64,000 nt of DNA, taken from Pohlia nutans. Its lineage: Eukaryota; Streptophyta; Bryopsida; Bryales; Mniaceae. Under the pieces are notes generated by a model that was given only the letters and a program-made list of their open reading frames with translations, did not search any database and was not told the DNA's origin. Below, in pieces: positions 47,938-57,618 of the stretch. The stretch covers positions 20,540,113 through 20,604,112 of the forward strand of contig CM040092.1 in the NCBI GenBank assembly GCA_022496805.1. Reading direction: 5' to 3'. Both the position numbers and the translations under genes were made by a program. Positions within the stretch are counted from its first letter, which is position 1; every line of letters starts with the position of its first letter.

Positions 47938-47978
47938 TTACCAATTATTAGATGAAACAACTATTTGAGTTGTACAAA

Positions 47979-48157
47979 TACACTAAAATCACTATATACT
48001 ATGGGTGGGTACATTCATCCATTTGGATATATTATCATCCATTTAAATAAATCTTCATCCAATTTGGATGAATTTTACCACAATGTTTTGAAAAAATAAC
48101 TATTAGTAAAGCCTCTCGTAAATACCGTGGGCCACAGTATATGGTGATTTTCGTGTA
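47979..48157. mobile_element. MITE with TACACKAAAATCACYATATAC ends, copy 1
   Basis: Left TACACTAAAATCACTATATA, right reversed TACACGAAAATCACCATATA, over 26 bp. The interior repeats CATCCATTT units. A longer relative is at 49,261-49,712. Confidence 0.6.
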
Positions 48158-48240
48158 GTAAGTAAACAAGATTCCAAGTCCTATATGATACATTACCAAT
48201 TATGTACATAACATTATTTCCTAGTTGTACAAATGGTAAA

Positions 48241-49260
48241 AAGAATGAGTTTACTATTTGACTATCTTTGTATCTAGAAAGCCAATATGAAATCTATGAA
48301 AACACATTCACAAACTTTAAATTTTCAAATATCTATTGAACCAAATTTTGTCAAAATTAATACTAAATACATTTTTACATCAAATTGAAATTGTAACTTT
48401 ACAAAGGATCACTTTCTTCACTATTTCGAAACCCTCTTTAAACTACTTAAATAAGTTTCGATTGATGAAACGCTACGATCTAAACTAATCATATCAATAT
48501 TTCAACTAGGCGGGTTTTGACTTTTATAAATTAACTCCTAATGGACCAAATGGCATGAATTCAACCTCGTTTTTTTTTTAAAGTAGTATTGAGTAGTTCC
48601 TATGTAGACTTCTTTTTGTTTAATTTTATATATTTTTACCAAACGCACACAATGTTCTTCAATGATTCCAGTAACACAAAATTTGATCCAATTTGGATTA
48701 TAATTTCCATGATATAGTAATTTAACTTGTCATTTTAATGTTCACCATTAATTATCTTTAGGGCTTAAGATAATTGCAATTAATTATTTCAAAGATTGCT
48801 TCTTTCCAACATAGTTTTAACCTCAAAATATAGAAATAGTTCACATTCTAAAAATGTAGGTACATAATATTCTTCTCATAGACGATACCTAAAAATAAAA
48901 CCATAAAAGTGTTTCTTCATTATTAGCAATTCATGGTCAAAGTAGTTTGAAAATTGAGAAAACCAAGTCCATGGGCTTGGTTGGTCTTTTAAAGGCTAAA
49001 GAAGGTAGTTTGCTTGTATCATTGTTTTGTATGTAACGTTGAGATCTCCCAAACAATTTGCCGGCCAACTGAGTTCTTGGTATTGTTGAAAAGCTTTCAA
49101 TATATAAGGGTGCACAAAAGTTGTTTCGTAAATTTTGAACTTACAATGAGAAAGTTATAGTCAATTTTTTAATCAAATTTTGTCACCATGAAAAAAATTA
49201 AATTATGGATAAATTATTTTTAATATAAAATATAAAATAAAAGCATGACTAAATCATGGA
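48241..49260. other. AT-rich intergenic DNA, nothing recognised
   Basis: No gene, repeat array or element end could be supported. Confidence 0.4.
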
Positions 49261-49712
49261 AAACACCGAAATCACCATATACTATGGGTGCGTGAATGGA
49301 GTGGGTACATTCATCTATTTAAACAAATTTCATCCATTTGAACAAATTTTCATACAATTTGGATGAATTTTACCACAATATTTTGAAAAGATATTTATTA
49401 GTGCATAAATACCATAGGACATGGTACCGTAGTACCATAGTTGGGTCACCAAAAAAATAAAATTTAAAAGCGTAAAAATTTGGAAATCATGTGGACCAAA
49501 ACCTGAAACTATAATTAATTATTTTAGCTATATTTTGCTATTTCTAAGGTATTTTGGGCCACTTTGATTGATTTTTAATTATTTTTTTGCTCAAAAGCGA
49601 AAACCATGAATTTCGATTTTTTGAGAAATGTACCTTATTTTTCAAAAAATATTAAATATTCGTTCGTGGGGTGGCGACCTACTACGGTATATGGTGATTG
49701 TGGGGTAGTATT
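49261..49712. mobile_element. MITE related to 47979-48157, copy 2
   Basis: Shares AATCACCATATACTATGGGT, TGGGTACATTCATC and TTTGGATGAATTTTACCACA with copy 1. The right edge reads TATATGGTGATTGTGGGGTA. It is longer because of extra AT-rich sequence (49,440-49,680). Confidence 0.5.
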
Positions 49713-49754
49713 CTTGAAATGGATCAAACTTATGCAACTTGCATAAACTTTATA

Positions 49755-49880
49755 AATGTCCTAGGTTTAGCTTGATTAGTGAGGTCTAGGTGTCCACCGG
49801 TCTCATCGGTCATGGTGGGGCATGTTTGCATGTTCCTCTTTCTTTGTGTGCAGTAAAGGATTCCCTTTATTTGAGTAAAA
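49755..49880 (+). mobile_element. LINE/SINE 3'-end fragment, family 2, plus copy
   Basis: The word order TTTAGCTTGATTAGTGAGGT, CTAGGTGTCCACCGG, then a T-rich and A-rich tail matches the reverse complement of 53,055-53,190. Structure suits the 3' end of a LINE or a SINE. Confidence 0.5.
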
Positions 49881-50213
49881 AAACAATTAAAAAAATTAAA
49901 AAATCTTTATAGATGAATGCACTTTACTGAAGGCTTGCGGCAGACTCCCATCCTGTCTCAGATGAATGATATTGTGTCTGATATTTACAGCATCCTATAC
50001 AGTTCAAAACAAATTATGAAATACATACATCAGTTTCAAACCCACCATATATTGGTGTCCGTCCATGAGTAACTGAGTGGCTTTAGAGCATAAACTAAGA
50101 TTTTATTGACCAAGCCAAAGATAGTTATTTACTTATTATTAGGATCAGAGAATAACATGTGCTACCTGTATGATCAGTATACTAGCCCCTAAATGTACCT
50201 GGAACCCTTTTAA

Positions 50214-50716
50214 CCCCTTTAGGATGTTGCAGCCAGAATTGGCTTACGTTTTCTGTATTTGAGGATTTAGTGCCTGATGGTGAAAGTATTCAAGGATTAT
50301 GGTTTCTACAAATTTTTGGGCATGGACTCCGGTAATATTTTAAGATTTTTGGAGATTTTTTTTGAGTCATATTGAAAATTATGTGCCTGCGCAAGTGGCA
50401 CATTATACGTATTACAACACATACAACGATTACAAGCCCGCCTGTTTTACTTCTTCTCCATCTTTATACAGTACAAACTTAGTATACTTGGGGCCCATCA
50501 TCCGTTGGCATTCACAAATTTCTTACCAGAGCATAGATCTTTCAAATTCACTTTCGATTGTGAAATTGTGTATCACACTTGCAAGTGTTCACTATGTAAA
50601 AACATCTACCTCAAAAAGTTGTGGTTGTGGGTTACAAAATAGTGACTGTACATCAGTTATCTTCAGAATACCCAGGAATAACTCTCGTATGTCATTCTGA
50701 GAACATCCTAAAGGGG
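50214..50716. mobile_element. TTAA-flanked MITE (element f)
   Basis: 503 bp between TTAA at 50210-50213 and 50717-50720 with perfect 15-bp ends CCCCTTTAGGATGTT. The 112-residue frame inside (50362-50700) has no known features and is probably accidental. Confidence 0.85.
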
Positions 50717-50728
50717 TTAACAGAAGTA

Positions 50729-51145
50729 AGGTGGTTACCCCATTCCCAACTGAATAAGAAATACGGATATGAGACATTGATATTATTTAGTATTATTATT
50801 TTTTAGAGTTAGGCAAGAAGAAACATATTCCAACACAAGTTGAAACATAATTTTTGGATGAAGAATGAATTAGTTATAAATTTTCAAAGTTGAAGTATGA
50901 CACATCCCATTCACGTCACATAGGTATAGTTGTTTTTGTCCAAAGAAGATTTGTATTGCACACACTAAAGATGCTTAAACCAACAACGACGAATCCATAA
51001 CCACACTTACATATACTAAAACCAACAAGAGAGAACCCATTACCAACTGTAACTCATCCTACAACCAACATCATTGCAACATTGATTGTGGAAAATGCCC
51101 CTAGCTGTTGGTTTAAAGCGCCAGTTGGGAATGGGGCAACCACCT
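50729..51145. mobile_element. TA-flanked MITE, AGGTGGTT ends
   Basis: 417 bp with ~24-bp ends AGGTGGTTACCCCATTCCCA and its reverse complement (one mismatch), flanked by TA at 50727-50728 and 51146-51147. CCCATTCCC in the ends links it to 8255-8604. Confidence 0.75.
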
Positions 51146-51514
51146 TAGATGCTAGCGTCAAAAATAGATATTAGTATGGCTCAGATGTACATGAGGTGTA
51201 TATGAGAGGACCATTGCAAGCATAAAATCTATCCAATAAATTTGACATATTTGTAGTTGGAGGCCTCTTCAATAATATCAAAAGTTTCTCATCACAAGAG
51301 ATTTATTGTAATTGGTAAAGAATTTAATAGGCTTCCAAAGGTGATTTGGATGAAAGTCATCCGAGATTGTATGAGACAGTTGCAAGGCTTTCAATCCGTT
51401 CGTCATTCAGTTTCTGGGCGCTGGGACGTTTAGGGGCTAGGCTATAACAATGAACTGCAGCACCTATTTCATGTTGCAATGAAATATTGTTTTGTTGGTC
51501 CGGATTGACCTTAA

Positions 51515-52239
51515 CCCCTAAACGCCGCCGAGACCAAAAATACCCTATGAATGAAGTTGACTGTTCAATTCCAACTGCTGCGTGGATGATTTCCATTCAA
51601 TTCTTTATGTGAAGGGTTTTGCTTGGTGATGCCACCCCTTCAAGTTAAATTCAATCATTCAAGGTGTTTTTAGATTTTACATGGGGTCCCAACTACAAAA
51701 AGACTCGTAAAAACGGTTCACCGTGTAGTGTATTTTAAATTTGTTTGCTTGTTCTACTTAAACTAAATTTAGGCCATGAAAATGAGTTCCATTGCATTTG
51801 AGCTTAACTAACAAAACGAAGCTTGCCAAGTCTAGATTCTACTCCACTTTGAATTTTTGGAAAAATTTGAAAATTGAGTGTTTTATTGTAGTTACAAGTT
51901 CAGTAGATATCACCAAGGTGTAGCAAATTTTCTAAATTTAGATACACGGATGATTTTCATCAACTAAACTTTTCTTCATTGTAATTTAAACCTTAGGTAA
52001 AAAAATTGGAATTTTCTAGTACATTTTGTAATTGATATAGATTTTCTTTACAATCACTTCATAAAACCATAGTAATTTCAAATTTTCACCAAAATTTATG
52101 AAAAATTCATGATTTGTAGTAGACATGTGACTTCATCTACTAAAAAAATAAATTTGAATTCTGGTATTATTTTTTAGTAGCAAAATTGAGTGTGACAGAT
52201 AAAACATGATTCCATGGTCATAGGCCCAACCTTTAGGGG
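51515..52239. mobile_element. TTAA-flanked element g2
   Basis: 725 bp between TTAA at 51511-51514 and 52240-52243; both ends start CCCCTAAA. Its interior is homologous to 34,850-35,261. Non-coding. Confidence 0.7.
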
Positions 52240-52243
52240 TTAA

Positions 52244-52468
52244 CCCTTAAAGGTCCAGAGAGCCCTTTCTGACCAATAGTATACAACAATATTCCATTAT
52301 ATTTGGCATGGTTACATACTTCCTATGGTTTAAGATCAAAAGTGAAGTTAAAAATTCGCGTCGACGTGATTTTAATGAGCTATTGGGATCTCAATTTGGA
52401 ACTTTCAATTTACAACAAATGTCAAATATATGCCAACGTATCTACTTTCCCTATCAGCCCTTTAAGGG
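52244..52468. mobile_element. TTAA-flanked MITE g1, abutting g2
   Basis: 225 bp with 10-bp ends CCCTTAAAGG between TTAA at 52240-52243 (shared with g2) and 52469-52472. The right TTAA is the first four bases of the retroposon that follows. Confidence 0.75.
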
Positions 52469-52830
52469 TTAAACTACCTATGTGATAGTGAAGAGGTGGG
52501 TTCTTTTTAGGAGGGTTTATTAGCACCAAAGAGGGTAGCAGTTTGATTCCGGTCGGATGCACGTCGTAAGGGCTAATACTTCCCTGCTTGATAGGAACCC
52601 CAAGCATGACGGGGATTGCTTCCAGGCCTCATGCTACGGTGAGGGCTTCGCTCTCAGTAGAAAATGATTAGGAGCTTTGAGTTTAATCTAGGTATTGTAG
52701 GAAGAAATATTAAATAAATCATCCGTGGGGGAGTACTAGAAATGTGCTCTCTTCGTTCACAATATGATGTTTGTAATCTATTGTTATGCAATGGAAATAA
52801 AGCATCCATTTGTTTCAAAAATATAAAATT
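52469..52830 (+). mobile_element. SINE-like retroposon, family 1, plus copy
   Basis: About 350 bp starting TTAAACTACCTATGTGA and ending GCATCCATTTGTTTC plus A-rich tail. The reverse complement of 55,323-55,684 matches from the same first base to the same tail, so both ends look real. TAGCACCAAAGAGG and GTTTGATTCCGG near the start could be worn A and B boxes for RNA polymerase III. A short LINE 3' end is the alternative. Confidence 0.6.
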
Positions 52831-53054
52831 AAAAAATTAAAAAATAAGTTTAATTTGTTTTTTTTTTAAAGTTTTTTTTTTTAAATTGTAGCATCTAAAA
52901 GAGAATAAAGTCGGAACATGCTCAACAAGAAAATTCATATTCAAACGCCGGTAAATTAACAAGAAGTTAAGAATCTGATATGTATTGAAAAAAATATGTA
53001 TCTGAAGAGTTGGTATAAATAATATTCTTCCCATAATTTATTTATTTTTTAAAT

Positions 53055-53230
53055 TAATTAATTTTTTATTACAAATAAATGATCAAATACAAGCGAACCC
53101 TGCCAGGTCCAGCCTCAGGTCCGACAAGGCCGGTGACACTTAGACCTCGCTGATCGAGCTAAAACTAGGACCAAATAAAATGCAACAAATTCGGGAGCCA
53201 TCCCACCTAGCAAACAACTCCTTCCTACAC
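53055..53230 (-). mobile_element. LINE/SINE 3'-end fragment, family 2, minus copy
   Basis: Inverted copy of 49,755-49,880, diverged (TAGCTCGATCAGCGAGGTCT on the minus strand). GC-rich against an AT-rich surround. Confidence 0.5.
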
Positions 53231-54827
53231 CACATGGACTTGAACTAAGTCAATTTTGCCATAATCATAAGAACCTTAACGTTGGAGCTTGAACAACAAA
53301 ATGTTTAATTTATATTTTCTTTGTCGCCATTTAGGGTTCAGCCGGTGGCTGTAGGGTTTACACTCTTGAAATTTTGAATTAGTTTGTGCCAGAACTGCTG
53401 TCAGCTACAGTAGTATGTTCCAAAAGGAGTCACACATTATATTCTTCTGATTCGTAATTTTAACAAAAATGAAAAGTAAATAAAAGGCAAAAAGTCTTAG
53501 AGGTTGAATTTCTTGATGGATGGTGTAAGAATAATTGTTTCTGCTTGAGAACTCTTCACTTTCTCAAATGTCTCCTCTATTAATGCTTGCTCTGTTTTTT
53601 TAATTGACCTGGTCCTTTTTTTGAACTATTTATTTACTTATTTATTTGATTTTAAACCAAAAAAAAATGAGAATACATGTTAGGTAAGGTGAGTCTAACT
53701 GGTATCTAAGGTAGCCAAACAAATTAGCATGGTTTCCCAAAAATCCAAAATAAAAAGGAGGGTAATCTAGTTTTGTCGTCACAAAGGTGGCCAAACTCAA
53801 TCCAAGGTGAATTCACAGAGAGCCAAGCCTTGGAAGCGTTGGCCCACATTCAATTTGAAATAATGCCTGGTCATGTGGTAGGTTTAAGATATAATTAGGT
53901 AGTTGATTTGATTAAGTGGCTTCAACAACTTGGACTGACTTGCAAAGCTGATGTCTAAAATTGAAGGTGGAAGATATTGGGTTCACTATTTGATTTGATT
54001 TGATTTTGGCTACACTCAAAGATGACATAGACTTTGGTTTCCTTATATCTTGGTGGTCAGATCACATATTCTAATTTCAATTAACTCAAATTATGTAAGT
54101 AAAAATTGCTCCATGTATTTTTCAATTCCTATAAGAATTTAAATATTGGAATTTATTTGCACATTAGTCTTGATTTTATCCTTTGGTTGGATTATATATC
54201 AATATCAAAATAAATTTTAAAATTAACTAGTACACATATTAACTGTTTCAATATTTCCATAATAATTTTATTAAAATAATTTGATTACATTCTTATAGTA
54301 ATAGTAAATTTTGCTAATTCCAATAGAAAACAATTTAATCCGTAATTGGTTGTTTACAAGGAATAGACTATTAGAGATTTCAGCTAAGTTCCTACAATGT
54401 CTATTTTTTTTTAAGTATAAATGTTTGAAATCATTTTTGATAGCAGAGGAATGGATGAGCTTCACAAAGATGTGTTACTTTTTCCAAGTGAGCGCCTGTG
54501 GTGATGAATTGCTAGGACCCCTCTATCCGGGATCTTGGCTGATTGTTTTCTTCTTCTTCTTCTCATAATCGTAAAGTTTTAATTCTTTTTGATATTTTAA
54601 CAAAAAGATTCATGGTTTCAAAATGACAAATTCAATCATATTGTAAAAAATATAATTCAAATGAGATCAAATTTAAATTTTGTGCACTTGTCCCTCTCTA
54701 TTATGACATATTTGGGACACCCTACCTTCAAGATGATAGGTCTTTAACATGTGTATTTTTTGAAACAATAATACTATCATTGTATGGGGATAGATTGTAT
54801 CAGTGGAATGAGTGAAGAAAATCCAAC
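53231..54827. other. AT-rich intergenic DNA, nothing recognised
   Basis: No supported exon. The frame at 54311-54568 is without family features. GATTTGATTTGATTT runs occur near 53,990. Confidence 0.4.
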
Positions 54828-54967
54828 ATAACATTCAATAGCCTTCATGCATCATTTTGGGACTCCACTTGTCCACTTAGCTACTGATTTGGTCTTGTTG
54901 GGTGTGGAATATGTTGCACCATCTATTGTGGGGCAAGGCATAGCCACTACAAGTTACTCAATGTTAT
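54828..54967 (+). mobile_element. AACATTCAGTAGC MITE, copy 2
   Basis: Ends ATAACATTCAATAGC and reversed ATAACATTGAGTAAC; interior GTTGGGTGTGGAATATGTTG. The most worn of the three copies. Confidence 0.55.
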
Positions 54968-54993
54968 GAACGTGTTGGTATAAAAACAAACAA

Positions 54994-55120
54994 GTTTTTT
55001 TTTTTTTTTTTTTTTTTTTAATTTTAAACAAAGGAAATTCATTCCATTGCAAAGAAACAGGACAAACATCATTGAACCGAGAGGCACGCCTCTGGCGTTA
55101 ATTTAAAACAAACGGACGGA
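54994..55120 (-). mobile_element. Poly-A retroposon fragment (minus)
   Basis: A T run (54,994-55,019) is followed by sequence whose reverse complement ends GCAATGGAATGAATTTCCTT then TGTTTAAAA. This resembles the GCAATGGAAATAAAGCATCC tail of family 1. 5' truncated; end not defined. Confidence 0.5.
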
Positions 55121-55322
55121 AATATTAGGGTGTCCCAATCCAGACTTCTTCATCCTCCACGGGTTAAACAATCTATGTAAATTCAAGTGAAAATGAATAC
55201 ATCAAGTACGAAGGCAAAACACAAACACATTTACAGATTCATTTATTCTCCTTCTCTGAAATTATGCAAACCTTCCTTTCAACAAGGAGAAAAATAAAAT
55301 TGGTATAAGAGCTGTAGCCCTG

Positions 55323-55684
55323 GTTTTTTTTTTTTAGAAACAAATGGATGCTTTATTTCCATTGCACAACAACATATTACAAACATCACACTGTGAACGA
55401 AAAGAGCACATACCAGTGCTTTCCCGCAGGTGATTTTTTAAGATTTTCTTCCTACAATATTTGAACTAGACACAATGTTCCTAATTATTTTCAACTAAGA
55501 GCAACACCCCCACCGTAACATGAGATCCGGGAGCAATCCTGATCATGCTTGGGGTTCCTATCAAACAAGGAAGTATTATTCCTCACGATGTGCATCCGAC
55601 CAGAATCAAATTGCCGCCCTCGTTACTGCAAATAAGCACTCCTAAGAAAAACCCACCTTCTCACTGTCACGTAGGTAGTTTAAG
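55323..55684 (-). mobile_element. SINE-like retroposon, family 1, minus copy
   Basis: Begins with the T run of its tail and ends at CTACCTACGTGA read in reverse. It matches 52,469-52,830 over its whole length. The copy here has no MITE at its 5' TTAA. Confidence 0.6.
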
Positions 55685-55949
55685 GTCATTCTGGACCATA
55701 GCCATGGTTATTTTGGAAGCTTGCATTAAAATGGTAGTTTACTCAAGCAGCTCATCAAGTGCATGAACCAAGTGATACCTTTAACTTACATCTGTTTTGG
55801 CAAAGAACAAATCATGCATGTGAAAAAATCTCTACAATATTCCAGAATGTACACAAACACAAGACATTCTGTAATGGATGGTCAATAATGGTCTACTCGT
55901 CGATCTATTCATTCAACAGAAAGTGGTCCAAATTTCAAGGATTGTGCTG

Positions 55950-57180
55950 ACAAGTCATATCCTGGTGCTCTAATCTTTGATGATACATGTATGTGAGTAC
56001 TCAAATGAATGATATTGTTTACAGTAAAAGCATTGTTACAGGCTTTTCATTTGGTCATCATCTCTGGAATTCAATGATCACGAACCCATGCCTAAGAGTT
56101 TGGTGATCAACTACTCAAGTTTTTTTTTTTTTTTTTTTTTTTTTTCTTCATGATTCAACAAATATGGAGTATTTGACACGATATTGTCAATTTTGATAAG
56201 TTCATTGATTTATTTGTCCAAATTGAAAAATCAGTGTGTTAAATAGATATTTTCAGAGGTTTCATATAACGGTAATGTGACACCTTCCTTTTTAAAACAG
56301 ACATATTATGTAATGAATTTGTCCTTCTATTGTATTATGGAAAGTAATTTTGGTATGCCTCTGACATTTAAGAGTTGGAAAATAGTTTATGAACATTGAA
56401 AGTGTAGGAAACAATGTTGAAAACAATTTTTTTATTTTATGGAAGTGTCTATTGTTGACAAGAAACATCGATGATAGCATTTACTACTTATAACTTATAT
56501 AGTGTAGGTAGTAGAATTACACATAACAAACTTGTTATTCATGATGATCTCAAAGCCAAAATGACCGTCTTTCGATCATTAGTAGAAAGGTGGTCTTTTG
56601 ACACGGTATCCAAAGTCACTACTGTCGGCCACTTGCTTGGTGCCAATAGTGACTCCTTGGGACCTATTCCTTGGTGCCCAGAGACCACTCACTCCAATGG
56701 TTTCAATTGAAAAGTAATCATAACTTTAAAGACAACTTTTTCTTTGTTCTAGAACTTGGGTCAGTCAACAAAGGCTTCATGATCATTGATTTCATGACAT
56801 AATCAACAAATGGAAAAACTGGGTCTTCCTACACAATATCATTCATTTGAGACTTGACATACATGCAAACAGCAAAGTGTACAGCACCAGGATAAGACTT
56901 GTCAATAAAATCCTTGAAAATTGCACCACTTTCAGTCGCACAAGTTACTTGCTTTGAAGGCTCGGCCCTCAAAGCCTGCTGCAGACAAAAATTAGCAGCC
57001 GAACCTCCTCGGATGCTGCTCCGAGCCTCTCAAACAAATCAAATGAGAGTGGCCATGATGCTCTCCACTAATAACATACCATGCTTGCCCTTCCCAATTC
57101 AAATCAACTCAATCAGACATGTCAGAGTCCTGGTGTCTCAAGCAGCTGCTGACCATTGGCTCACTTCTATAGAAACTGAT
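55950..57180. pseudogene. Worn coding fragments in opposite orientation, family unknown
   Basis: On the minus strand 57,000-56,770 reads, with stops, as AIFKDFIDKSYPGAVHFAVC then MYVKSQMNDIV and EDPVFPFVDYVMKSM. On the plus strand 55,948-56,060 the parallel words DKSYPGALIF and caaatgaatgatattgt recur, and 49,945-49,985 has another QMNDIV echo. Sharing across copies suggests a dead transposon gene. I cannot name the family. Confidence 0.35.
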
Positions 57181-57328
57181 GCACTGATTGATTGTCTCAC
57201 AGTTCATATTTCAAGTTTAAAGCTACTGTCCCGTAGACGTAATTAAAAAAAAAAAACAATAACTGTAACGTGCTGGTCAGGAAAACTGTTGTGAATGGAG
57301 ATTTTGTTAGGGGTACTAGCTCATGCCC

Positions 57329-57498
57329 ATAACATTTAGTAGCCTTCATGTCCACTACTTTTCCTTCATGCACTCTGCTCATCACTTTGAGCCTCCACGT
57401 GTCCACTTAGCTACTGATGAAGTATTGTTGGGTGTGGAATATTCCACATCATCTACTATAGAGCCAAGGTAGGAACAATGCATGCTACTGAATGTTAT
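57329..57498 (+). mobile_element. AACATTCAGTAGC MITE, copy 3
   Basis: Ends ATAACATTTAGTAGC and reversed ATAACATTCAGTAGC, 170 bp. Interior GTCCACTTAGCTACTGATGA and GGTGTGGAATATTCCACA. Confidence 0.65.
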
Positions 57499-57539
57499 TT
57501 ATGTATATCTATGGACAACGAGGTTTACTCTTGGTGGCT

Positions 57540-57618
57540 TCTAATTCTATACCAGTACTAGATTTGCGTGAAAAGCTTAAAGCGTTGGTTTATGGGCCAT
57601 CCACTATACATGACAGTT
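57540..57618 (+). repeat. Dispersed 75-bp repeat, copy 2
   Basis: Partner of 5926-6003, near-identical. Confidence 0.6.

Larger units (their letters stand above)
47490..48240. repeat. ~80-bp minisatellite interrupted by two MITEs
   Basis: Units of the form GTACAAATGGTAARC / AAGATTCCAAGTCCTA / CATGACTCATTACCAATTAT recur near 47,549, 47,630, 47,690, 47,758 and, after two insertions, 48,160. The pieces between and beside the insertions (47,938-47,978; 48,158-48,240) are further parts of the array. Confidence 0.75.
50186..51436. mobile_element. CTAG-flanked element with CCCCTAAAYGT ends
   Basis: Ends CCCCTAAATGTACC and, reversed, CCCCTAAACGTCCC, flanked by CTAG at 50182-50185 and 51437-51440. 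The ends are those of the TTAA family, but the 4-bp palindromic target is CTAG. Two other elements are nested within it (50,214-50,716 and 50,729-51,145). Confidence 0.55.

Noticed and set aside
56899..57246. 115-residue plus-strand frame as a gene
   Set aside because: The opposite strand carries the repeated coding words; this frame has no features of its own.
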